Assembly: GCA_963422415.1 (NCBI GenBank)
Contig: OY729430.1
Coordinates: 2,914,001-2,978,000 of the forward strand
DNA length: 64,000 bases
Direction of reading: 5' to 3'
From: Bin34 sp963422415
GTDB taxonomy: Bacteria; Chloroflexota; Anaerolineae; Caldilineales; Caldilineaceae
The position numbers and the translations under genes are program-made. The notes beneath the pieces are model-generated. The model was not told the DNA's origin and did not search any database. It was given only the letters and a program-made list of their open reading frames with translations. Positions 43,431-50,928 of the stretch are shown piece after piece. Positions within the stretch are counted from its first letter, which is position 1. Each line of letters starts with the position of its first letter.

Positions 43431-44225
43431 ATGTCCAACCCCGGTCTCCCGCAGGACGATCTGCGCACTCAGTTGGCCAAGGTGGCTTCCTTCTTGGATG
43501 CCGACTACCGAACAGAGACGGCGGATCTGCGGCTTTACCGGCGCCTAGCCGCGCAGGCCACGGCTCCCGCACTGGAAATCGGCTGTGGAACGGGAAGGGT
43601 CTTGGCCGCGCTCTTGGAGGCGGGTCATCCCTGTGACGGGCTGGACCTGTCTGCGCCCATGCTGAATCGGGCGCGGCAGCGTTGTACGGCAATTGCCGAC
43701 GCCGTGCCATGGAATCTGATCTTGGGCGACATGACGGCTTTCGCTCTGCCGCGGAGAGACTATGGCTTGGCTCTTCTGGCCTCCAACACCCTGATGCATG
43801 CAGCCTGTAGTGCTGCACAGGAGAGTGTCTTGCACAACGTGTATCGGCATTTGCGTCCGGGAGGAACGCTGGCGCTGGATATTTTCAATCCGCCCGTGGA
43901 GGAACTGGTGTGGCAGCGCAATGTAGTCCAGTCGGTGGATAGCTGGGCTGGATTGGCGGCAGGCTCCGTCATCACCAAATGGGTGCGGCGAGAGGTGGAC
44001 TGGATGCAACAGCTGCAGTGGACGCACATCACCTACGAAACATTGTTTGCCGACAATCGATTGGAACAGGTGGAAGCATGCTTTGCCCTCCGCTTCCTGT
44101 GGCGCCACGAAGCCACACTAATGCTGGAAAAGGCCGGTTTCGATGTGCAGACCGTGTGGGGGTCCTACCGACAGGAGTCTCTGACAGAGAATTCGGACAT
44201 CATGGTATTTGTAGCCCGCAAATAA
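43431..44225 (+). CDS. Class I SAM-dependent methyltransferase, substrate unknown
   Basis: The 264-residue product has the class I methyltransferase fold: motif I ALEIGCGTGRVLAALLEAG near residue 49, GLDLSAPMLNRAR (end of beta 2) near residue 68, LGDMTAFALPRRDYGLALLA (motif II region) and LRPGGTLALDIFNP near residue 144. The C-terminal half (QWTHITYETLFAD, EKAGFDVQTVWGSY) resembles small-molecule methyltransferases of this superfamily. ATG 43431 has no clear ribosome-binding site. It stands alone, divergent from greA and followed by a terminator, so context gives no substrate. Confidence 0.85.
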   Translation: MSNPGLPQDDLRTQLAKVASFLDADYRTETADLRLYRRLAAQATAPALEIGCGTGRVLAALLEAGHPCDGLDLSAPMLNRARQRCTAIADAVPWNLILGDMTAFALPRRDYGLALLASNTLMHAACSAAQESVLHNVYRHLRPGGTLALDIFNPPVEELVWQRNVVQSVDSWAGLAAGSVITKWVRREVDWMQQLQWTHITYETLFADNRLEQVEACFALRFLWRHEATLMLEKAGFDVQTVWGSYRQESLTENSDIMVFVARK

Positions 44226-44228
44226 AAC

Positions 44229-44259
44229 CGAGGGTACAGTCTTGCCCTCCGATTTTTTG
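44229..44259 (+). terminator. Rho-independent terminator after the methyltransferase gene
   Basis: GAGGG (44230-44234) and CCCTC (44245-44249) form a 5-bp stem with a ten-base loop, followed within four bases by six T residues (44253-44258). It lies four bases after the stop codon. The short stem makes it modest in strength, but the position and T-run are as expected. It separates this gene from rpsF. Confidence 0.65.
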
Positions 44260-44308
44260 TGAGAGACTGTTTCCAGGCCGTCTGATTTCGGAATCCCGGC
44301 AAGGGACA

Positions 44309-44317
44309 TGGTACACT
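44309..44317 (+). promoter_or_regulatory. Extended -10 promoter for rpsF-rpsR
   Basis: TGGTACACT is an extended -10 (TG, one base, TACACT) located 50 bases after the terminator and about 70 before the rpsF start. The predicted start near 44324 places the hairpin at 44338-44361 at the front of the leader. No consensus -35 is seen. Confidence 0.4.
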
Positions 44318-44337
44318 GCCGACTTGTCTGGTCTTTC

Positions 44338-44361
44338 TGTGCATGCAATGCTGCATGTGCA
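44338..44361 (+). promoter_or_regulatory. Hairpin in the rpsF leader
   Basis: TGTGCATGCA and TGCATGTGCA form a 10-bp stem (eight Watson-Crick and two G-T pairs) around the four-base loop ATGC. It ends ten bases before the AAGGAG of rpsF. Leaders of rpsF in many bacteria carry a structure bound by the S6-S18 complex that represses translation; this one is placed correctly for that, and CCG follows the ribosome-binding site, but I cannot show that the known motif is present. Confidence 0.45.
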
Positions 44362-44384
44362 AGCCCGTAGAAGGAGCATCCGGC

Positions 44385-44696
44385 ATGGCCGCAGACCCCC
44401 GCACCTATGAGCTTGTATATATTCTGAATCCGGATCTGCGCGACGACGATCTGGAAGCCGCCAACCTGAAAGTACATCAGGCCATCGACCGCAACGATGG
44501 CCGCGTCGTCTTTGAAAATCATTGGGGGAGGCGCAGACTGGCATATCCCATCGCCAAAAAAACCTTGGGCTACTATGTCCTTCTGCACATGGAGGTAGAC
44601 CCCCTGAATGTCGCACGGGTTGAACGTCTGCTCAATCTGGACGAGAACGTGATGCGCTATCTGATCACGTTTCCCTCCGTGACCTACACTCCGTAA
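44385..44696 (+). CDS. rpsF: 30S ribosomal protein S6
   Basis: S6 pairs with S18 on the small-subunit platform. The 103-residue product starts MAADPRTYELVYILNPDL and contains NHWGRRRLAYPIAKKTLGYY and the RVERLLNLDENVMRYLITF segment, as in the family. ATG 44385 has AAGGAG eight bases upstream; an open frame of 14 codons above it was rejected. rpsR follows directly: the ssb gene that usually sits between them is missing here. Confidence 0.95.
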   Translation: MAADPRTYELVYILNPDLRDDDLEAANLKVHQAIDRNDGRVVFENHWGRRRLAYPIAKKTLGYYVLLHMEVDPLNVARVERLLNLDENVMRYLITFPSVTYTP

Positions 44697-44774
44697 TTCT
44701 CCTGTTCCAACCGCCAACTTGGTCATGCTGCCCCTTGCCTTGGAACCTGCACTCCGAATTCCGGCTGACCTAAC

Positions 44775-45644
44775 GTGCCTCTTACTTTGCGACCAATGAA
44801 ACCCATGGACCACCCTGCAATGACCGAGAACCCCCAACCTAAAGAAAGTGCAGTGACTCCCGACACTGAAGTTCCAGCCGAACCAGACGTTACGGCACCC
44901 GCGGACGAAGCGACGGGCCCCGAGGTTGCCGTGACCGAGTCGGAGCGGACCGAAGAAAGGCTGGCGTCTGGGATTGAGACCGCGGTGGAAGGTACACCGC
45001 ACGCGGCAGAGCCTGCCCTCCAGAATGTTCCTTCCACCCCAAAGGAAACTCCAGTTCCAGCCGAACCAGACGTTACGGCACCCGCGGACGAAGTGACGGG
45101 CCCCGAGGTTGCCGTGACCAAGTCGGAGCGGACCGAAGAAAGGCTGGCGTCTGGGATTGAGACCGCGGTGGAAGGTACACCGCACGCGGCAGAGCCTGCC
45201 CTCCAGAATGTTCCTTCCACTCCAAAGGAAACTCCCCCTGCAACGATGGCGCCCCCTCCCATGACCCCGCGCCGAAGTGGCCCCGATGGCGGACGCCGCT
45301 TTGCCTCGCAGGGCCGCAGCCGCAGAGAGGACAGAGAGAACACGGAGGAGATCACGGATCCCCGCATGCGCAGCCCCGCTGTCTACGAACCCCGCACCGG
45401 ACCCTCTCACTCCCGTTTCAATCCCCGGCAGCCCATCGCTCCGGTGGATATGGATTCCATTAATTACAAGAACGTGACAGTTCTGACGCGTTTCATTGAT
45501 CAGCAGGGACGGATTTTATCTCGTCGCAAGTCACGAGTGAACGCCAAGACCCAGCGGCGCATCAAGATCGCCATCAAGCAGGCACGACATCTGGCCTTGC
45601 TGCCCTATACGCCAACTCACATTCAAGGCCATCGCCGCCGCTAG
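44775..45644 (+). CDS. rpsR: 30S ribosomal protein S18 with a long repeat-containing N-terminal extension
   Basis: The last 75 residues are S18: MDSINYKNVTVLTRFIDQQ, GRILSRRKSRVNAKTQRRI and the conserved ARHLALLPY near the end. S18 is normally 75-100 residues; this frame gives 289. The extra 210 residues are acidic and rich in Pro, Glu, Ala and Thr in the first two thirds, with two nearly identical 61-residue repeats, then an Arg-rich linker (RRFASQGRSRREDRENTEE). Starts at GTG 44775 or ATG 44796, 44805 or 44820 are possible; none has a good ribosome-binding site. The frame is open across both repeats (183 bp each), which supports translation of the extension. S18 identity is firm; the extension's role is unknown. 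Confidence 0.88.
   Translation: MPLTLRPMKPMDHPAMTENPQPKESAVTPDTEVPAEPDVTAPADEATGPEVAVTESERTEERLASGIETAVEGTPHAAEPALQNVPSTPKETPVPAEPDVTAPADEVTGPEVAVTKSERTEERLASGIETAVEGTPHAAEPALQNVPSTPKETPPATMAPPPMTPRRSGPDGGRRFASQGRSRREDRENTEEITDPRMRSPAVYEPRTGPSHSRFNPRQPIAPVDMDSINYKNVTVLTRFIDQQGRILSRRKSRVNAKTQRRIKIAIKQARHLALLPYTPTHIQGHRRR
44871..45236 (+). repeat. Tandem 183-bp duplication inside rpsR
   Basis: Unit 1 is 44871-45053 and unit 2 is 45054-45236. They differ at only about three bases that I can find: GCG to GTG (Ala to Val), GAG to AAG (Glu to Lys) and one silent C to T. The unit encodes 61 residues beginning VPAEPDVTAPADE and ending NVPSTPKETP. The near identity at DNA level, with silent sites also unchanged, means a recent duplication or continuing sequence exchange. 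Confidence 0.95.
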
Positions 45645-45692
45645 GCATGGGTGAGAGTCCTGTTTCAAGTCCGCCCATGACCCGGCTGCCTC

Positions 45693-46946
45693 ATGGCCAA
45701 AAAGAAGGATCGGCAAAACGAGCGCATTGAGCGGCGCATCACACCCAAGGAGCGGCGCTATCGCAGTCGACAGCAAGAGCGGAATCGACGCTTCGTCCTC
45801 TTCGGCGCCGCGGCTGTGGCGCTGGCAGGCGCCTTTATTCTGGTTGGTGTCCTGTATACCTTTGTCTACCAGCCCAACACGACGGCCTTTACGGTCGAAG
45901 GCCAGCACGTCACCACAGCGGAATTCCGCAAGCGGTACCACTATGAACGGACCAACATGGAAAATCGCTGGCGATTTTATCGCCTAGTGGAGAGTCAGCT
46001 CGGCAGCCAGCCTCAGACACAAGTGGAAATCAATCGTCTGACCAATTACCTGCAGGATGCCTTCAGCCTCGGAGTGTTTGTCAAAACCCAAATGGTCGAA
46101 GACATCTTGCTGGCTCGGGTCGCGCCAACGGAGGGCGTGGTGATTTCGGAGGAGGATGTTGACAAGGCCTTGGAACAAGAGATCGCTGACCGCTATGGCA
46201 AGGTGACCATGGCGCAAGCCACCGCCACAATGGAAGCGGCCGCAGCCCAGTTGGAATCCGACGCGAATCCCATACCCACGCTGGAAATGTTGACGACCAC
46301 GGATTTGGAACAGGGGTTGGAAGGCATTGGCAGCGAGATCCAAGCCGACTTCAACTTGACCTTGGAGGAATACCGGGCGATTGTGAAAGCTAGGCTGCTG
46401 CGTCAGGCCATGTCGCGGGACATTGGTGAAAGGGATGTAATCATGATCGAAAGACAGATCAATCCACGCCACATTCTGCTGGGTTTCGATGCCGCGGATG
46501 TCGACACCCCCACCTTCGGCCGCACCGAAACGGACGCATTGCTTCTGGCGGAACGGTTATTGGCGCGCTTGGCGAGCGGAGAGAGTTTTTCCTATCTGGC
46601 TTCACTGTACAGTGACGACCCGTCCGCCGAGTCCAACGCAGGAGATCTGGGCTGGGTGCGCGAAGGGACGCTGGTACCGGAGTTCGAGAAAGTAGCCTTG
46701 GGATTGGCCTTGGAAGAACTGAGCTCTCCGATCAAGACCGACTTTGGCTATCACATCATCCAAGTCCTGGACGTGAATCTGGAGGCGGACCGTCCCTCAA
46801 ACGAGATCCAGGCCGAAGTGACCGACAATTTCAATCGCTGGCTTCAAACCTTGCAGAGCGACGCCCAGATTGAGGAGCGCGGAAATCTGATCCGGCAGTT
46901 GCCCGCCGGCGCCGAGCAAGCCGCCGAGGATTTCCTGGCCTCGTAG
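45693..46946 (+). CDS. Membrane-anchored peptidyl-prolyl isomerase, parvulin/SurA-PrsA type
   Basis: This is a predicted extracytoplasmic foldase. The 417-residue product has a very basic cytoplasmic start (residues 1-34), one membrane span (about 35-58, FVLFGAAAVALAGAFILVGV), a helical SurA_N-like chaperone region, and a parvulin domain near residues 255-355 with QINPRHILLGFD, YSDDPSAESNAGDLGWV and DFGYHIIQVLDV, the classic parvulin signatures. The C-terminal helix follows. The anchor is uncleaved rather than a lipobox, so it differs from PrsA of Bacillus. It lies 48 bases after rpsR, without a clear ribosome-binding site. Confidence 0.88.
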   Translation: MAKKKDRQNERIERRITPKERRYRSRQQERNRRFVLFGAAAVALAGAFILVGVLYTFVYQPNTTAFTVEGQHVTTAEFRKRYHYERTNMENRWRFYRLVESQLGSQPQTQVEINRLTNYLQDAFSLGVFVKTQMVEDILLARVAPTEGVVISEEDVDKALEQEIADRYGKVTMAQATATMEAAAAQLESDANPIPTLEMLTTTDLEQGLEGIGSEIQADFNLTLEEYRAIVKARLLRQAMSRDIGERDVIMIERQINPRHILLGFDAADVDTPTFGRTETDALLLAERLLARLASGESFSYLASLYSDDPSAESNAGDLGWVREGTLVPEFEKVALGLALEELSSPIKTDFGYHIIQVLDVNLEADRPSNEIQAEVTDNFNRWLQTLQSDAQIEERGNLIRQLPAGAEQAAEDFLAS

Positions 46947-47095
46947 CGGCTTGGCCTCCGAACCCCATGGGCGCGCCGCGCCATTCGCCATACCCGTTAC
47001 CCGCCGCTATACTGAGTTTTGCACCTGCCTGAATGCGTTCGGTGACAGGGCGATTTGGCTGCGCGGCTTTTTGCCTTAAAGGGCAAAGGAGAGAG

Positions 47096-48097
47096 ATGGA
47101 ATACCGGCTTTTAGGCAGAACCGGCGTAAAAGTGTCCTCGATCTGTCTGGGCACCTGGATGTTTGGTCAATCGACGGAGCCCACCGATGCGTATGCCATG
47201 GTAGACACGGCGCTGGGCGCGGGCGTGAATTTCATTGATACAGCCAATGTGTATTCTCGCGGCCGCAGTGAAGAGATCACCGGCGAAGCGTTGAAACGGA
47301 CTGGCAAGAGAGACCGTGTGATACTGGCCACGAAAGTGCATGGCAGCATGGCCGATGACGACCCCAACATGCAGGGCACGTCCCGGCGCCATGTGATTGC
47401 ACAGTGCGATGCCAGTCTCAAGCGACTGCAGACCGACTACATCGACCTGTACCAGTTGCACAGACCCCGCACCGATCTGCCCATCGACGAAACTCTGCGG
47501 GCCTTGGACGACCTGATCCGGGACGGAAAAGTGCGCTACATCGGCACCAGCACCTATGCCGCCTGGCAACTCATGGAATCCCTCTGGGTGTCCAAGGAGT
47601 ACGGGCTCAACCGCTTTGTTGCAGAGCAACCCCCCTATCATATTCTGGACCGCCGCATCGAGCGGGAAATGGTACCCATGGCTCTTTCCCACGGCATCGG
47701 CCTCCTGCCTTGGAGTCCGTTGGCTGGGGGACTGCTGACGGGAAAGTACCGCCGGAATCAGGCTCCTCCCGACGGGAGTCGATTTGCAAGATCCGACCGC
47801 GGCCATCACCGATTGGGGGAAGATTGCCACCGAGTGATTGAAGGGCTGGAACCACTGGCCCTAGCCCACAACTGCAGCATGGCCCAGTTTGCCTTGGGCT
47901 GGAATATGCACCAGCCCGGCATCACCAGCGTCATTATCGGACCCCGTACCCACGACCAATTGGAAGACAACCTAGGCGCCGCCGCGATTGCGATTACTGC
48001 GGCAGACTGCGTGGCCGTAGACGATCTGGTGCCGCCCGGTCGTATGGTCTCTCCCTTCTATGAAGCCAACTTCGGACCCTCCGAATTCCGTTGGTAA
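47096..48097 (+). CDS. Aldo/keto reductase (voltage-gated potassium channel beta/YghZ-like)
   Basis: NADPH-dependent reductase of carbonyl substrates. The 333-residue barrel protein starts MEYRLLGRTGVKVSSICLG and has the catalytic tetrad: Asp and Tyr in FIDTANVYSRG near residue 45, Lys in ILATKVHG and His in LYQLHRP near residue 118. LPWSPLAGGLLTGKYRR near residue 205 and SVIIGPRTHDQLEDNLGA near residue 280 bind the cofactor. ATG 47096 has AGGAG close upstream, and TTTGCC/GGCAAA at 47070-47087 could partly cover it. The physiological substrate cannot be read from the sequence. Confidence 0.9.
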   Translation: MEYRLLGRTGVKVSSICLGTWMFGQSTEPTDAYAMVDTALGAGVNFIDTANVYSRGRSEEITGEALKRTGKRDRVILATKVHGSMADDDPNMQGTSRRHVIAQCDASLKRLQTDYIDLYQLHRPRTDLPIDETLRALDDLIRDGKVRYIGTSTYAAWQLMESLWVSKEYGLNRFVAEQPPYHILDRRIEREMVPMALSHGIGLLPWSPLAGGLLTGKYRRNQAPPDGSRFARSDRGHHRLGEDCHRVIEGLEPLALAHNCSMAQFALGWNMHQPGITSVIIGPRTHDQLEDNLGAAAIAITAADCVAVDDLVPPGRMVSPFYEANFGPSEFRW

Positions 48098-48119
48098 CGC
48101 CTCGCCAAGGAGCATCCTG

Positions 48120-48977
48120 ATGCATACACAACCTTTTGGCCATACAGGACATGACAGTTCAGCGCTGATCTTCGGAGCCTTTGCCGTGGGATTCTGCGAT
48201 CAGGCGGAGGCTGACTTCCTGCTTTCCCAACTGCTGGATCACGGCGTCAATCATATTGACACGGCGCGCTCCTATGGTGAATCCGAACTGCGCATCGGCC
48301 CTTGGATGCCTGCGCACAGAAATGATTTCTTCTTGGCCACCAAGACGGGAGAACGAACCTACGAAGGAGCCCGAAGGGAGATCCACGAATCGCTGCAACG
48401 GTTGCACGTCGACCATGTTGACCTTGTCCAGTTGCACAACCTGGTAGATCCAACGGAATGGCAGACGGCCATGGACGCAGGGGGCGCCTTGCAGGCCGCC
48501 TTGGAAGCCAAGGAGGAAGGAAAGGTCCGCTTCATTGGAGTTACCGGACATGGCCTGACTGTCGCTCGCATGCATCTGCGCAGCCTGCAGGCATTCCCCT
48601 TTGATGCAGTGCTCTTGCCATGGAACTATGTCTTGGCACAGGAAGCACAATACAGTCGGGAATTCCGGCAATTGTGCACCGAATGTGAAAAACGAGGTGT
48701 GGCCATGCAAACGATCAAGGGGCTTGTGCGACGGCCTTGGGGCGGCCGCACGCGGAACCGGACCACCTGGTATCAACCCTTGGAAAGGCAGGCGGACATC
48801 GACATGGCCGTGAGCTGGATCTTGGGACAACCTCCGCTGTTTCTGAATTCAGCCGGCGATCCCGAGCTGTTGCCTGCCATTCTGAATGCCGCCTCCCGTT
48901 TTACGGCCAAGCCGGATGACGCCATTATGGAATCACTGGTGCGGGATAGCGAGATGGCTACCCTATTCCCCGCCTAG
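48120..48977 (+). CDS. Aldo/keto reductase-family oxidoreductase
   Basis: The 285-residue protein is a shorter, divergent member. The tetrad residues are placed as expected: HIDTARSYGESE near residue 45 (Asp, Tyr), FLATKTGE (Lys) and LVQLHNL (His). The cofactor-binding C-terminal part is less typical, with SWILGQPPLFLNSAGDPELL in place of the usual arginine-containing loop. ATG 48120 has AAGGAG seven bases upstream and lies 22 bases after the first reductase, so both are in one operon. Function is unknown. Confidence 0.85.
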   Translation: MHTQPFGHTGHDSSALIFGAFAVGFCDQAEADFLLSQLLDHGVNHIDTARSYGESELRIGPWMPAHRNDFFLATKTGERTYEGARREIHESLQRLHVDHVDLVQLHNLVDPTEWQTAMDAGGALQAALEAKEEGKVRFIGVTGHGLTVARMHLRSLQAFPFDAVLLPWNYVLAQEAQYSREFRQLCTECEKRGVAMQTIKGLVRRPWGGRTRNRTTWYQPLERQADIDMAVSWILGQPPLFLNSAGDPELLPAILNAASRFTAKPDDAIMESLVRDSEMATLFPA

Positions 48978-49207
48978 CGCGGCGGCCTGGACCCGTGCAG
49001 TCGCACCATAATCCGAGATTCCGTCCGACAAGTCGGGACTCCCTTGCCTCGAGGCATATATAAACAATCCCCGCCGGCCTTCCGCAAGCCAGCGGTGGAC
49101 AGCCCGTCTTGCTATCCGACATTCCCAGCAAAGAGGACAGGAGCCCTAGAGACAGATTCGGCCCCAACCTGCATGCACTGCACTCAGCAAGTCTTCACGC
49201 CTTGCGG
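48978..49207 (+). other. Convergent intergenic region with dyads, no gene
   Basis: Between the ends of two convergent genes lie 230 bases without a supported gene. CCGAC-AA-GTCGG (49025-49036) and the perfect 12-base palindrome TGCCTCGAGGCA (49045-49056) sit next to an AT-rich stretch (ATATATAAAC). No T-run of terminator type follows either dyad. Confidence 0.4.
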
Positions 49208-49990
49208 CTAGTCGTCAAGAGCCGGCAGTGCATGGAAGGCCCGAAGCGCCCTCGCCACTTCCGACACGATAATCTGGAGCATCCGCCGGCCTTGGACCGC
49301 CGTGCCCTTGTCAGGCTCGTCGGAGAAGCCTCCTTGGGCTGCCCAGGCTCCCTTGGATTGCAAGACGGTAGGCAATGGACCATAGATGGGAGTTCCCAGA
49401 TCGGGATGGTCCTTGATCCGCTGCATGTCGGCGTCTGCTAGAGCGTCGGGATTCACGGCCCGCATAAGGGCGGTCTCGAATTCACCTGCATGACCGGGGA
49501 TGCGCTCGTTGGAGATCAAGCCCGCAGCCACTAGGGCGCTGCGGGCTATGTCCCAATAGTCCGCAGCGGTTACATGGACGGGAAAACCCCGCAAATGGAC
49601 AAAATCCTGTGCTACAACGGCATTGGGGGCCGTATTGCCACCATGTCCATTCAGGATAAAAACACGGCGAAACCCGGACAGATACAAACTCTCCAGAATG
49701 TCTGTGACACTGGCCATGTAGTGATCGCTGGAAAGCGACAACACTCCCGGAAAAGGCCGATGGTGGTGAGAGTTGCCCCAGGAATGGGTAGGAGCCAGAC
49801 AGATGACTCCCACGGTCAGGCCTGTCATGGCTTCGGACACAGCCTGCCGCGCCACGTGTGTGCATAGTATGGTATCCACATCGATCGGCAGATGAGGCCC
49901 GTGCTGTTCCATCGAAGCTGTCGGCAACACCACGGTCCCGACGGAAGCAATTTCCTCTATCTGGCTGCGGGTCAATTTCTGCAACAGCAT
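49208..49990 (-). CDS. Creatininase-family metal-dependent amidohydrolase
   Basis: The family hydrolyses cyclic or linear amides (creatinine, formamides, mycofactocin precursor) with two metals. The 260-residue product shows the expected ligands: E and H in SMEQHGPHLPIDVDT near residue 25, histidines in SWGNSHHHRPFPGVLSLS, and Glu in GHAGEFETALM near residue 170; LNGHGGNTAPN near residue 117 is the other landmark. The start listed is ATG 49990, the family start; a TTG at 50056 overlaps the SMP-30 stop and would add 22 residues. The substrate cannot be stated; coupling to SMP-30 hints at a lactone/amide catabolic step. Confidence 0.85.
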   Translation of the reverse strand: MLLQKLTRSQIEEIASVGTVVLPTASMEQHGPHLPIDVDTILCTHVARQAVSEAMTGLTVGVICLAPTHSWGNSHHHRPFPGVLSLSSDHYMASVTDILESLYLSGFRRVFILNGHGGNTAPNAVVAQDFVHLRGFPVHVTAADYWDIARSALVAAGLISNERIPGHAGEFETALMRAVNPDALADADMQRIKDHPDLGTPIYGPLPTVLQSKGAWAAQGGFSDEPDKGTAVQGRRMLQIIVSEVARALRAFHALPALDD

Positions 49991-50052
49991 GGGGAAAATC
50001 CGAACCAAGGGGAACAAATGTTCTGTCAACGTGAACCGGCCAAGTCCGCGGA

Positions 50053-50928
50053 TCAATGCAGGTAGGGGAGATAGCCCCGTCGCCCCGTACGCGTCTGCAA
50101 CAGATGTCCATCGGTAGAGGTTACATACAGTGTCTGTAACAGGGGACCACCAAACGTGCAGTTGGTGGGGCGATCACAGGGCACCGGATGAGTCTCCAGA
50201 ATCCGCCCGTTGGGGGCAAAGACATTGATCAGGCCACCAGGCCCACTCACTTCCCATCCCGAAGTGGCAATGATGTTGCCTTCCATGTCCAAGCACATGC
50301 CATCAATGCCCCGATGCGGGTAGAAGTTGTGAAGCACGTCATAGGGGCCGAGGGTACCGTCGGAGAGAATAGGATAGGCCCGCAGTTCCCGCTTCTGGTT
50401 GTCCCCATACTTGCTTTCTGCGACATACAAAACGGATTCGTCGGGTGAGAGCAGAAGACCGTTGGGCGCCGTTGTGTCAAAGGTCATGCGCTGACATTCC
50501 CAGCCTCTTTCTGCATTCGGGGTGAGGCGGTACACGGACTCGTGATCCAGTTCCATGTCGTCACGCATGTCTCCATAGCGAGGATCCGTGAACCAGACTC
50601 GGCCTTGCCGGTCCACGGCTACGTCATTCGGGCTGTTGAGGCGTTTTCCTTCAAAGCGGGAGCAGAGTTCCGTGGGACCCACCGCCGAACCATATCGCAC
50701 CATGCGTCGGCCACCACCCTCGCAAGCATACAGAAAGCCTTCCCGGTCCAACATCAGGCCATTGCTGCCTTGCGTATGAGCGATGTGCGGAAAGATTTGG
50801 CCGGTTGCAGGATGAAAGCACATCACGCGCTGATCCGGGATATGCGAAAAGTACAGGACCGTGTCGGCCCAGATTGGTCCCTCCGTGATACCATCCAGCT
50901 TTGTCACGAGTTTGAAGATCCAGCTCAT
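50053..50928 (-). CDS. SMP-30/gluconolactonase-family protein
   Basis: The six-bladed propeller hydrolyses sugar lactones and related esters using one divalent metal. In the 291-residue product the metal ligands are visible: Glu in LDGITEGPIWAD near residue 17, Asn in RLNSPNDVAVD near residue 100, Asn in APNGLLLSPDESVLYVAES near residue 152 and Asp in HRGIDGMCLD near residue 209. WFTDPRYG is the usual active-site strand. ATG 50928 overlaps the stop of the macroglobulin gene (ATGA), which is odd given the unrelated function. The natural substrate is unknown. Confidence 0.88.
   Translation of the reverse strand: MSWIFKLVTKLDGITEGPIWADTVLYFSHIPDQRVMCFHPATGQIFPHIAHTQGSNGLMLDREGFLYACEGGGRRMVRYGSAVGPTELCSRFEGKRLNSPNDVAVDRQGRVWFTDPRYGDMRDDMELDHESVYRLTPNAERGWECQRMTFDTTAPNGLLLSPDESVLYVAESKYGDNQKRELRAYPILSDGTLGPYDVLHNFYPHRGIDGMCLDMEGNIIATSGWEVSGPGGLINVFAPNGRILETHPVPCDRPTNCTFGGPLLQTLYVTSTDGHLLQTRTGRRGYLPYLH

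Noticed and set aside
44118..45410. 430-codon minus-strand open frame with internal repeats, opposite rpsR and rpsF
   Set aside because: The repeats are only the antisense reading of the 183-bp duplication; it also crosses the methyltransferase terminator and rpsF, and has no start signals.
46967..46983. GC hairpin GGCGC/GCGCC after the parvulin gene as a terminator
   Set aside because: Only a three-base loop and no T-run follows, so it does not meet the usual terminator pattern.
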